Positions 1 to 6,856 of a stretch of DNA of 64,000 nucleotides are shown one piece after another (position 1 is the stretch's first letter; each line of letters starts with the position of its first letter). The notes under the pieces are model-generated. The model was given only the letters and a program-made list of their open reading frames with translations. It did not search any database and was not told the DNA's origin. Origin of the DNA: Albibacterium sp035514885 (lineage in GTDB: Bacteria > Bacteroidota > Bacteroidia > Sphingobacteriales > Sphingobacteriaceae). Position numbers and translations under genes: made by a program. Location: the NCBI RefSeq assembly GCF_035514885.1, contig NZ_DATJCH010000012.1, positions 124,001 to 188,000 on the forward strand, written 5' to 3'.

Positions 1-723
1 GCGTGTTATCTTTCTGAACAGTTGTTGTAAACAGATGATCGGATTGTGTAAAGACGACTTGTTGTCCATTCCGTGATACTGCTATTCCTTCCGGTAATTG
101 AGCATAATCGGGATATTCATGAATGATAATGCTTTGTTGATCCTCCTCAGATTGATAATTCTTTAAAATCGCTAATGCAAAACCTATGGATTCTCCTTGG
201 GTATTGAGCGCTTCAGCAGATAATACCAAATCTTTGCCATTAGGTAAAAATACAAAATCTTTGACATGAGGAATACGTCCGGTAATTTGATTCTCAGTGT
301 TAAAGAAAATAAGATCTGTCCGACTGATGGGGTCGTCTTCAGCTCTTGCAAGTGCTGCAAATAGATCTGTTTTTCCTATAGCAAAACGTGGAGTGTGTTC
401 AATGATCACAGGAATCTCAATAGTTTGATACTCGGTTGGTGTTTGCAGGTTATGAACTTGGATCTGCGTATTCCCGCTAGTAAAATCGTTTTTATACCAG
501 AGGAATTGCTTTGCATTTTCAGAAATTCTATAATTATCCCCTCCTGAAAAGAGTGTTATTTCCTGTTTTGATTGAAAATTATATTGAACCAACGCGCTTG
601 CAGAAGAGTAATATAGCGTGCCATTTTTCTCTTGAATGTTAGAGTCAGTCTTTTTACATCCCACGGCTATAAAGAGAAGTATTAACACACAATATCCGGT
701 TTTTTTTATAGGTAGCTTTTTCA
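1..723 (-). CDS. Lipoprotein with beta-propeller-like repeats (partial)
   Basis: The reading frame runs off the left edge of the window, so only the first 241 residues are seen. The N-terminus MKKLPIKKTGYCVLILLFIA is a signal peptide ending in a lipobox-like VGC (Cys about residue 23), which suggests a lipoprotein. The rest is rich in short beta-strand patterns such as GTLYYSS, QFLWYKND, DLIFFN and FVFLPNGKDLVLSAEA. These resemble the blades of TolB/WD40-like propellers, but I recognise no specific family. It is transcribed away from tag. The function is unknown. Confidence 0.7.
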
Positions 724-798
724 TAAAATTATCTTTAATTTCAACTGGATAGACCAAAGTTACTGAGAATGAGAGCTAAAATCATTCCATAAAAGGAC

Positions 799-806
799 TA
801 TTTTTG
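799..806 (+). promoter_or_regulatory. Candidate -7 box for tag
   Basis: TATTTTTG matches the Bacteroidota -7 consensus TAnnTTTG and lies 36 bp before the tag start codon. I see no clear -33 TTTG at the usual spacing. Confidence 0.4.
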
Positions 807-842
807 TAGTAATTTCATACTATCTAATATATTTAAAAAGCT

Positions 843-1406
843 ATGTCCTACTGTTCTGCTATTGAAGCCATGCAATCTGAAGAAAAAAAGGCTTTACATA
901 AGAAATATCACGATTTTCATTATGGTTTCCCGATTCACGACGATAATGAATTGTTTGGCCGGCTGATTCTGGAAATTAATCAAGCTGGTTTGAGCTGGGA
1001 AACTATCCTAAAGAAAGAATCTTCCTTCCGAAAAGCATACAATAATTTCAACATTGAGAAAGTTGCTGCTTATACAGATGCAGACAGGGAAAGGCTTTTA
1101 TCGGATGCTGGTGTTATTCGCAACAAACTAAAGGTAAATGCAGCTATCGACAACGCGAAAGCTATTCTTCAATTGCAAAAAGAGTTTGGCTCATTTGAAA
1201 AGTGGTTGGAACATCATCATCCGAAAACGAGAGAGGAATGGGTAAAGTTATTCAAAAAGACATTCCGCTTTACAGGTGGCGAAATTGTAAACGAATTTCT
1301 AATGAGTATTGGTTATTTATATGGAGCTCATTCTGAAAATTGCCCTATTCACAAAGCGATTCTGAAGCAAAATCCAAAGTGGGTGTCGGGACGGCGATCT
1401 GATTAG
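843..1406 (+). CDS. tag: DNA-3-methyladenine glycosylase I
   Basis: This base-excision repair enzyme removes 3-methyladenine from alkylated DNA. The 187-residue protein has the length of E. coli Tag and aligns along its length. The N-terminal MSYC supplies the zinc-ligand Cys4 and is followed by a His-rich KKYHDFHYG segment. The central LEINQAGLSW carries the Glu and Trp of the 3-methyladenine pocket, LLSDAGVIRNKLKV fits the helix-hairpin-helix region, and the C-terminal AHSENCPIH supplies the other His/Cys zinc ligands. The start at MSYC is fixed by this conserved Cys4. The DUF1398 gene follows on the same strand 33 bp downstream and may be co-transcribed. Confidence 0.93.
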   Translation: MSYCSAIEAMQSEEKKALHKKYHDFHYGFPIHDDNELFGRLILEINQAGLSWETILKKESSFRKAYNNFNIEKVAAYTDADRERLLSDAGVIRNKLKVNAAIDNAKAILQLQKEFGSFEKWLEHHHPKTREEWVKLFKKTFRFTGGEIVNEFLMSIGYLYGAHSENCPIHKAILKQNPKWVSGRRSD

Positions 1407-1439
1407 CAATCCACAAATTTGACAATTAAAATCAATAAA

Positions 1440-1829
1440 ATGTTTACAATAGCACAAATCAAGCAGGCGCACAGTAAAGTGCAATCAGGTGCAGATTTTC
1501 CCGCATATATTCAGGAAATTAAGCAATTTGGGGTAATGTATTTTGAAACATTTGTTTCAAATGGACGAACTGATTATTATGGTTCTAATGAATATAAAAT
1601 AGCTGGACCGGCAGAGTACCCAGAGCTAACTATTGCAGATAGATGCAATATAGAACAGTTCAAGCAAGGCTTACAAGAGCATCAGCAAGGAAAGACAAAT
1701 TATTTGACTTTTGTTGAAATGTGTGCAGAGTTTGGCATTGAAAAGTGGCAAATGCATATAGGAAAAATGACTTGTACTTATTTTGATAAATCAGGAAATG
1801 AAATCTTGAAAGAGCAAATCCCTCAATGA
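1440..1829 (+). CDS. DUF1398 family protein
   Basis: This small protein of about 129 residues resembles DUF1398 (E. coli YbcV-like), a family without a known biochemical role. Typical features are the start MFTIAQIKQAHSKVQSGADF, the motif GVMYFETFVSNGRTDYYG in the first half, and a C-terminal GKMTCTYFDKSGNE strand pair. An in-frame TTG lies 21 bp upstream, but the internal ATG was chosen because the family begins at MFT. It follows tag on the same strand. No membrane segment or signal peptide is visible, so it is probably cytoplasmic. Confidence 0.75.
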   Translation: MFTIAQIKQAHSKVQSGADFPAYIQEIKQFGVMYFETFVSNGRTDYYGSNEYKIAGPAEYPELTIADRCNIEQFKQGLQEHQQGKTNYLTFVEMCAEFGIEKWQMHIGKMTCTYFDKSGNEILKEQIPQ

Positions 1830-1881
1830 TAAGAACAAGTTTTTTAAATTTGTTCTAGAAAGACGATTGAAGAAAATAAGA

Positions 1882-2436
1882 ATGAACGAAAGAACGATAG
1901 CCAAAATTAATGAATGGGATAAATTCAATCATCTCTTTAAACGTCACGAATTACCTGCTAAAACAGTGCTTTTGCGTGAAGGAGATATTTCAAAAAATCT
2001 CTATCGTATAGAAAAAGGTTGTTTACGCACTTGGTTTAATAATGACGGAAACGATATAACAACCCAGTTCTTTTTCGAAGGAGATAGCGTCTCATCTCTT
2101 GAGAGTTTTAAAATGAATCAACCCAGTCTTTTTAGTATCGAAACCATAGAGCCTTGTATTCTACAATCTATATCAAGAAAGGATTTTCAGTTTGTTATGG
2201 ACAGTACTCCAAGCATAAAATTGGATATTGAAGAGCATCTATTCAAAAGACTTGTCTACTGCCAAAAACTGCTTCTTTCACATATTAAAGACAGTCCTCA
2301 AAAACGTTATGAAGAAATACTGAATCAACGTCCGGATATTATCATGCGTATACCTCAACATTATATCGCTTCCTTTTTAGGTATTACAAAAGTTCATCTT
2401 AGCCGTATAAAAAGCAAATTGGCCAGAAAGGAATAA
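1882..2436 (+). CDS. Crp/Fnr-family transcriptional regulator
   Basis: The protein has an N-terminal cyclic-nucleotide-binding-like beta-roll at about residues 15-120 (ELPAKTVLLREGDISKNLYR, then FFFEGDSVSSLESF) and a C-terminal winged-helix segment in which IPQHYIASFLGITKVHLSRI is the recognition helix-turn-helix. The phosphate-binding cassette of true cAMP receptors is not obvious, so the ligand is unknown. An upstream in-frame TTG would add five residues, but the ATG is preferred. It lies 76 bp upstream of a flavodoxin-fold quinone reductase on the same strand. Regulator-reductase pairs of this kind are common in Bacteroidota, so that gene is its likely target. Confidence 0.85.
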   Translation: MNERTIAKINEWDKFNHLFKRHELPAKTVLLREGDISKNLYRIEKGCLRTWFNNDGNDITTQFFFEGDSVSSLESFKMNQPSLFSIETIEPCILQSISRKDFQFVMDSTPSIKLDIEEHLFKRLVYCQKLLLSHIKDSPQKRYEEILNQRPDIIMRIPQHYIASFLGITKVHLSRIKSKLARKE

Positions 2437-2484
2437 TTGCGACGTTTAATAACAAATGTTATCGCTAGCCGCCCTTGGACGGTT

Positions 2485-2492
2485 TAATTTTG
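2485..2492 (+). promoter_or_regulatory. Candidate -7 box for the quinone reductase gene
   Basis: TAATTTTG is a perfect TAnnTTTG box 20 bp before the start codon. Its presence suggests that the reductase has its own promoter apart from the upstream regulator gene. No convincing -33 element is seen, which would fit activation by the neighbouring Crp-like protein. Confidence 0.45.
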
Positions 2493-2512
2493 CTCTATAA
2501 AATAATATAAAA

Positions 2513-3103
2513 ATGAGAGTAGCGATCGTATTTAATCATCCTTATGAAGGAAGTTTTGGAAACGCAATTTTAAATGCAATAACAAAAGGACTTAACGGTG
2601 CCAATCATGAAGTTGACCTTATGCATCTTGATAAAGACGGATTTAATCCTGTAATGTCAAAGGCAGACTTAAAAGCTTTTGTAGAACACAAACCTATTGA
2701 CCCGCAGGTAATAGATTATAATGAACGCCTGAAGAAAGCAGACCACTTGATTTTTGTTTTCCCAATTTGGTGGGATTTGATGCCCGCAATGACCAAAGGG
2801 TTTATTGATAGGGTTCTTGCTCCGGGTGTTGTTTATGATCATCATCCAAGAGGTTTTGGATTAGTGCCTCTTTTAAAAAACATGAAAAGCGTAACCATTA
2901 TCACAACAATGAATAAACCCAAAATAATGTATTCCTTACTTATTGGCAATTTAATCAGAAAAGCAATGTTAAGGAGTGTCTTTAAAACAATGGGTTATAA
3001 AAATCTTAAATGGATAAGCTTCAACAGAATAAAGGTCGTAAGCCAAAAGAAAAGAGTAAAATGGTTAAACGATCTTGAAAAACAATTTTCAAGATTTAAA
3101 TAA
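2513..3103 (+). CDS. NAD(P)H dehydrogenase (quinone), flavodoxin fold
   Basis: This is an NQO1/KefF-type flavoprotein of 196 residues that would carry out two-electron reduction of quinones or other electrophiles with NAD(P)H. The N-terminal RVAIVFNHPYEGSFGNAI is the FMN phosphate-binding loop. HLIFVFPIWWDLMPAMTKGF is the family's hallmark PxWW...P..KG segment around residue 80, followed by DRVLAPGVVYD. No signal peptide is present, so it is cytosolic. Its stop codon lies inside a hairpin shared with the convergent HxlR gene. The substrate cannot be told from sequence. Confidence 0.88.
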   Translation: MRVAIVFNHPYEGSFGNAILNAITKGLNGANHEVDLMHLDKDGFNPVMSKADLKAFVEHKPIDPQVIDYNERLKKADHLIFVFPIWWDLMPAMTKGFIDRVLAPGVVYDHHPRGFGLVPLLKNMKSVTIITTMNKPKIMYSLLIGNLIRKAMLRSVFKTMGYKNLKWISFNRIKVVSQKKRVKWLNDLEKQFSRFK

Positions 3104-3128
3104 GATTGTGTAATTGACAGTCTTATTT
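3098..3128. terminator. Bidirectional hairpin overlapping two stop codons
   Basis: AAATAAGATTGT pairs with ACAGTCTTATTT across a 7-nt loop, a 12-bp stem with one G-U. It contains the stop codons of both convergent genes and has U-rich flanks on each strand. It is a likely shared terminator, though AT-rich. Confidence 0.5.
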
Positions 3129-3464
3129 CCCAACAACTTCTTTTCGAAAATGAACGCCCCAATTTATAATCTCATCAAGTAGTGTATTCATTGACTGTCC
3201 CAAAGGAGTTAGAGAATATTCAACAGTTACAGGCATACTATCGTAAAGCTTTCTACTGATAATTTTGTTTATTTCTAAAGCCTTTAACTCTTGCGATAGC
3301 ATTTTGGGTGATATGTCAACAATCTCTCGTTGTATCTCTCCAAATCTTTTATTCCCAAATGTTAAAGAAATGATAATGGGTATTCTCCATTTGCCTTGAA
3401 TTACTTCCATGGTATCCCGCGTAACCATTAGTCTTTTTTGACAAACTGTATCCTTCTGATTCAT
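3123..3464 (-). CDS. HxlR-family winged-helix regulator
   Basis: At 113 residues this is the usual size for HxlR/YodB-type repressors. The core MEVIQGKWRIPIIISL, the FGEIQREIVDISPKMLSQEL recognition region and the wing VTVEYSLTPLGQSM are all typical. Cys8 near the N-terminus is in the position used by YodB/QsrR-like members to sense quinones or diamide by thiol modification, so redox sensing is plausible but not shown. It is divergent from a YceI gene, and the 117-bp gap holds a repeated TAGGTAA half-site that is probably its operator. Confidence 0.9.
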   Translation of the reverse strand: MNQKDTVCQKRLMVTRDTMEVIQGKWRIPIIISLTFGNKRFGEIQREIVDISPKMLSQELKALEINKIISRKLYDSMPVTVEYSLTPLGQSMNTLLDEIINWGVHFRKEVVGK

Positions 3465-3489
3465 AAATGTTTAATAAAATACTTACTTC

Positions 3490-3514
3490 TAGGTAACTAC
3501 TTACCTATAGGTAA
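3490..3514. promoter_or_regulatory. Candidate HxlR operator (three TAGGTAA half-sites)
   Basis: TAGGTAA, TTACCTA and TAGGTAA follow each other in alternating orientation. The last two form a perfect 14-bp palindrome (3501-3514). The array sits between divergent HxlR and YceI genes, 28 bp upstream of the YceI -7 box, as expected for an operator controlling both. Confidence 0.6.
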
Positions 3515-3542
3515 CAACTATTCTTTAGATACCAAATGTAAT

Positions 3543-3550
3543 TACTTTTG
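3543..3550 (+). promoter_or_regulatory. -7 box for the YceI gene
   Basis: TACTTTTG is a perfect TAnnTTTG box 31 bp upstream of the start codon and just downstream of the HxlR half-site array. Confidence 0.5.
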
Positions 3551-3581
3551 TATTGTATTTTAAAATTTAAATAAAAAAACA

Positions 3582-4136
3582 ATGGCAAATTCAACAACAT
3601 GGGCAATTGATCAAATGCACTCCGATGTGTTATTTAAAATTAAACATTTAGTAATTTCTAATGTAACAGGCTCATTCAAAAAGTTTGACGGAAAAATAGT
3701 TACTCAAGGAGATACTTTTAATGATGCGAAAATAAATTTTACGATCGATGTAAAAAGTATTGATACAAATCAAGCTGATCGTGATGGACATTTGAAGACA
3801 GGAGATTTTTTTGCTGCAGACTTATATCCCCAAATTACTTTTGAATCAACATCATTTACACATGTAGTGGGCGATGATTACAAAATGGCTGGTAATTTAA
3901 CTTTAAGAGGAGTAACAAAGCCGATTGAACTCAATGTTGAATATGGCGGTTCTGAAGATAATGGATACGGAGTTCTAAAACACGGCTTTGAAGTAACAGG
4001 AGTAATTAATCGTATGGAATTTGGAATGACTTGGAATACGCTCACAGATACAGGTGGTCTCGGATTAGGAGAAACCATTAAGTTAATTGCGAACATCCAA
4101 ATTGCAAAATCAGTTGAAGAAACAGCTGAAGCATAA
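3582..4136 (+). CDS. YceI family lipid-binding protein
   Basis: YceI proteins are lipocalin-like beta-barrels that bind polyisoprenoids or fatty amides and often respond to stress. The start TTWAIDQMHSDVLFKIKHLV, the middle GDFFAADLYPQITFES and the GNLTLRGVTKPIELNVEYGG strand pair are all family hallmarks, and the length of 184 residues is normal. No signal peptide is visible, so this copy looks cytoplasmic rather than periplasmic. It is divergent from an HxlR repressor whose operator-like repeats lie in its promoter, so derepression by an electrophile is the likely control. Confidence 0.92.
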   Translation: MANSTTWAIDQMHSDVLFKIKHLVISNVTGSFKKFDGKIVTQGDTFNDAKINFTIDVKSIDTNQADRDGHLKTGDFFAADLYPQITFESTSFTHVVGDDYKMAGNLTLRGVTKPIELNVEYGGSEDNGYGVLKHGFEVTGVINRMEFGMTWNTLTDTGGLGLGETIKLIANIQIAKSVEETAEA

Positions 4137-4153
4137 CACACAAAATTTAAAAG

Positions 4154-4182
4154 CCCTTGTTCGGCCCGAGAGCGAACAAGGG
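4154..4182 (+). terminator. Terminator hairpin after the YceI gene
   Basis: CCCTTGTTCG pairs perfectly with CGAACAAGGG over a 9-nt loop, followed by a T-rich stretch. It lies 18 bp after the YceI stop and before the convergent HxlR gene. Confidence 0.65.
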
Positions 4183-4247
4183 TTTGATTTGTTGCTCTAC
4201 CAATTGTTGCTCTATATTTGTACCTCTATCACAGAAAAAAACAAATT

Positions 4248-4604
4248 TTAATCTCTCCCTATAATTTCTTTTCGATGTTCTATTCCCCAATCTGTCAGAT
4301 TATTAATGATGGTCTGTAAGGTCTTGCCATGTTTCGTTAGTTCATATTGAATAGTCACCGGATGTGTGTCTAAAACTGTTCGTTTAACCAGTTTGTTTAT
4401 TTCCAACTCCTTCAATTCTTTGCTCAGCATTTTGTTCGAGATGCCGATTACATCATTTAAAATATCAGAAAATCTTCTTTTATTATAATGGCAAATAGAT
4501 GAAATAATATAGATTTTCCATTTCCCACTCAGCACATCCATCGCATCGTGGATAGCCATCATTTCCTGCTTACGATCCTGCTCAAACTCTTTTTTGCACT
4601 CCAT
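4248..4604 (-). CDS. HxlR-family winged-helix regulator (second copy)
   Basis: This 118-residue protein is a paralogue of the HxlR protein about 1 kb upstream. It shows AMDVLSGKWKIYIISSIC, then RFSDILNDVIGISNKMLSKE and VTIQYELTKHGKTL. Cys3 and Cys38 are candidate redox-sensing residues, inferred from family members such as YodB and HypR. It is divergent from an SDR oxidoreductase gene, its probable target. A cluster of GTTAC repeats begins one base upstream of its start codon. Confidence 0.9.
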   Translation of the reverse strand: MECKKEFEQDRKQEMMAIHDAMDVLSGKWKIYIISSICHYNKRRFSDILNDVIGISNKMLSKELKELEINKLVKRTVLDTHPVTIQYELTKHGKTLQTIINNLTDWGIEHRKEIIGRD

Positions 4605-4654
4605 AGGTTACTTTGTTACTTCAAGGTTACTGTTACTTTTATATACAAAGTTAC
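4605..4654. promoter_or_regulatory. GTTAC repeat cluster, candidate HxlR operator
   Basis: GTTAC occurs five times in 50 bp (starting at 4607, 4615, 4626, 4632 and 4650). The two AGGTTAC copies are 19 bp apart, each followed by a second GTTACTT. The cluster lies between the HxlR start codon and the SDR -7 box, so bound repressor could block both promoters. Confidence 0.5.
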
Positions 4655-4674
4655 TAAAATAAACTTCACTATAA

Positions 4675-4682
4675 TACCTTTG
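4675..4682 (+). promoter_or_regulatory. -7 box for the SDR gene
   Basis: TACCTTTG is a perfect TAnnTTTG box 34 bp upstream of the SDR start codon, with the GTTAC cluster filling the -33 region. Confidence 0.5.
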
Positions 4683-4716
4683 TAGCTCAAACATAAATTA
4701 ATAAATAATAAACAAA

Positions 4717-5712
4717 ATGGCACAAAATAATTATGAAGGAGCGTTACAGAAACCGATTGGTTCAGGGTTTAGCGCTACATCCATTACAAGTGATGTAATT
4801 AAAGGTGTAAATCTTAACGGAAAAATCGCGATTGTTACAGGTGGTAACACAGGCATTGGATTGGAGACTGTAAAAAGCCTTTCTAAAGCTGGCGCTACCA
4901 TCATCGTACCTGCACGAGATGTTGAAAAAGCAAAGAAGAACCTGCAAGGACTTGCCAATGTTGAAATTGAAGAGATGGACCTGGCAAATCCTGACTCTAT
5001 CGATGCTTTTGCTGAAAAGTTTTTAAGTTCAAACAGACCCTTACACTTACTTATAAACAATGCAGGAATTATGTTCGTACCCTTACGTCGTAATTCAAAA
5101 GGATATGAATCGCAGCTTGCCATTAATTACCTTTCAATCTTTCAGCTTACTGCCAGATTGTGGGTAGCGTTAAAAAAAGCGAATAATGCAAGAGTGATAA
5201 ACGTTTCTTCTCAAGGGCATCATTTTGCAGCTTTTGATTTTGATGATCCGAATTTCGAAAATCGAGCTTATGATATGTTGCAAGCGTATGGCCAGTCCAA
5301 AACTGCTGTTAATCTGTTTACCCTTGAATTGGACAGCCGTGCCAAGGCATCCGGCATCAGAGTATATTCAATTCATCCCGGGAATATTTGGGGAACAGAA
5401 TTAGCCAGAGAGGCTCCAATAGAAATATTACAACAATTCGGCTTCTTGGATGACAAAGGAAATCCTGTTCCTGAAGTTGTCGCATGGTTAAAAACCATTC
5501 CTCAAGGTGCGGCTACAACGGTTTGGGCTGCTACAAGTCCTTTATTAGAAGAAATAGGGGGTGTGTATTTGGAAGATGTTGATATAGCCGAGTTAGCTAC
5601 AGATCCGTCAATAGCCAGTGGCGTAAAACCCTATTCATTAGGTGAAAATTCTGCGAAACAATTGTGGAAATTGACAGAAGAATTGACCGGTATTATATTT
5701 AATATTGGTTAA
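4717..5712 (+). CDS. Short-chain dehydrogenase/reductase
   Basis: This NAD(P)-dependent SDR has 331 residues, longer than the classical 250. An N-terminal extension of about 33 residues precedes the Rossmann motif TGGNTGIG. NNAG lies near residue 114, the catalytic Ser is in VINVSSQGHH and the YxxxK pair is in AYGQSK. It resembles the retinol/protochlorophyllide-reductase branch of SDRs that is common in soil bacteria, but the substrate cannot be assigned. It is divergent from an HxlR regulator, which suggests inducible expression against a reactive compound. Confidence 0.88.
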   Translation: MAQNNYEGALQKPIGSGFSATSITSDVIKGVNLNGKIAIVTGGNTGIGLETVKSLSKAGATIIVPARDVEKAKKNLQGLANVEIEEMDLANPDSIDAFAEKFLSSNRPLHLLINNAGIMFVPLRRNSKGYESQLAINYLSIFQLTARLWVALKKANNARVINVSSQGHHFAAFDFDDPNFENRAYDMLQAYGQSKTAVNLFTLELDSRAKASGIRVYSIHPGNIWGTELAREAPIEILQQFGFLDDKGNPVPEVVAWLKTIPQGAATTVWAATSPLLEEIGGVYLEDVDIAELATDPSIASGVKPYSLGENSAKQLWKLTEELTGIIFNIG

Positions 5713-5766
5713 TTCATGAGTTATATTTCTTAACAGTAGAGTAGTAGAGGCAGAAAGACAAAGAAA

Positions 5767-6372
5767 ATGTCTATTTCTCATATGAGCGAATCCCTATTTG
5801 AAATGCATGACTTCGATTCGGAAAATATTTCGTTTAATGATATATTGGGTGCTATTCATCCAGACGATATTGATTTTGTAATTAGAGCAGAAAATTTCTT
5901 AACCAAGTTTTTTCTTGAGAGAGTTAGTCGGAAGAAGTTAATGAGCTATAAAATTAGTTACAATCACAGGGCTAGATTAAAGAATGGAGAATACGTTTTG
6001 TTTAATCACCAGGCACTCATGCTCACGCTGGATGAAAGTGGAGGCTATGGTAAATCGCTAAATATTCACACCCGAATCGACCACATTAGTAATATTTCCA
6101 ACTATAAGATTTCGCTTATCGGTTTACATGGCGAACCCTCATACATGAATTTAAGTATCGATGGAAATACCGAAGATCCTAAACCATTTTCTAAAAGAGA
6201 AATAGATATCATTAGAAATATTGGCGACGGTTTAAGTAGTCAGGAAATAGCGGAAAAGCTTTTTATAAGTGAGTTTACAGTTAAACAGCACCGCAAGAAT
6301 ATCTTGAATAAATCAGACTGCAAAAACACGGCTCAGTTAATCAAAAATAGCATACTGCAAGGACTAATCTGA
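5767..6372 (+). CDS. LuxR-type HTH regulator with a short PAS-like N-terminus
   Basis: The C-terminal 65 residues form a LuxR/NarL DNA-binding domain: FSKREIDIIRNIGDGLSSQE, IAEKLFISEFTVKQHRKNIL, then KNTAQLI. The front part has the second half of a PAS fold (DILGAIHPDDIDFV, and YNHRARLKNGEYVLFNHQAL). Related Bacteroidota proteins that I know carry roughly 60-80 more residues before this point, including the first PAS strands. This copy begins almost directly at the IHPDD loop, so it may be 5'-truncated. The 54 bp before it hold stops and no matching coding sequence. Its partner and target genes are unknown. Confidence 0.78.
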   Translation: MSISHMSESLFEMHDFDSENISFNDILGAIHPDDIDFVIRAENFLTKFFLERVSRKKLMSYKISYNHRARLKNGEYVLFNHQALMLTLDESGGYGKSLNIHTRIDHISNISNYKISLIGLHGEPSYMNLSIDGNTEDPKPFSKREIDIIRNIGDGLSSQEIAEKLFISEFTVKQHRKNILNKSDCKNTAQLIKNSILQGLI

Positions 6373-6430
6373 GTCATTTCTAATAAAGTAATAACATTCC
6401 TCGAATTTCATAGAATCTTTTAGGGACATC

Positions 6431-6470
6431 CAAAGGATATTGTTAGGACCTGTTCCTACAATGTCCTTTG
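6431..6470 (+). terminator. Hairpin downstream of the LuxR gene
   Basis: CAAAGGATATTGTTAGGA and TCCTACAATGTCCTTTG are complementary apart from one G-U and one bulged base, with a 5-nt loop. The stem is long, but no clear T-run follows, so it may be a terminator or an mRNA-stabilising structure. Confidence 0.5.
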
Positions 6471-6609
6471 AATATTCCTTGAGCTATAATTGAATAATAG
6501 GATAGTTTAATGCCGAAGTCTTCTTGTTTATTTGCAATCGATAACAACGTTTTTGAGGTCAGAATCGATGTTATATCGGTCTGTTTTGTCATAGTATATT
6601 TTTATTTTA

Positions 6610-6623
6610 TGCAATCGGTTGCA
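6610..6623. promoter_or_regulatory. LacI-family operator at the susC promoter
   Basis: TGCAATCGGTTGCA fits the LacI-family pattern TGnAAnCGnTTnCA with a central CG. The same 14-mer, or its reverse complement, occurs upstream of lacI and of the SDR-uxuA operon. Its TTG (6619-6621) is exactly 20 nt from TACCTTTA, so the operator would cover the -33 element. Confidence 0.8.
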
Positions 6624-6649
6624 AAAATAAAAACTAATTGATACCTTTA
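6619..6649 (+). promoter_or_regulatory. Candidate susC promoter
   Basis: TTG, 20 nt, then TACCTTTA (6642-6649) matches the Bacteroidota -33/-7 arrangement. The lacI promoter has the same TTG-N20 geometry relative to its operator. This would give a susC leader of about 200 nt. Confidence 0.55.
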
Positions 6650-6856
6650 ATTTTACAATCGTTTAATCTATTATGAACATACAATAATGGAAGCGATAGT
6701 AAATGTTTTTTTAACCGCTTAAATTTTAACCCTTTATGAAACACAAAATGATCTCTGATGCAGAGTGATTTCTAGCAGTCTTTATCCCTGACAGAAACTC
6801 TGGATTAACTTTTAATCAGCCCGGTCGAATGCTGAAAACTATTTAAATTCTTAATT

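Larger units (their letters stand above)
6373..6856. other. 484-bp regulatory gap upstream of susC
   Basis: This gene-free stretch starts with a hairpin after the LuxR gene. It then holds a half-site TGCAATCG (6533-6540), a full LacI-type operator, a candidate susC promoter and a leader of about 200 nt containing a small stem (CTCTG/CAGAG at 6753-6765). I see no open reading frame or known riboswitch in it. Confidence 0.6.

Noticed and set aside
4605..4654. GTTAC repeats as a possible CRISPR-like array
   Set aside because: Units are only 5-7 bp with uneven spacing, and no cas gene is near. Operator sites fit better.
6656..6856. Riboswitch in the susC leader
   Set aside because: Only a small 5-bp stem (CTCTG/CAGAG) is visible, with no match to a riboswitch core that I recognise.
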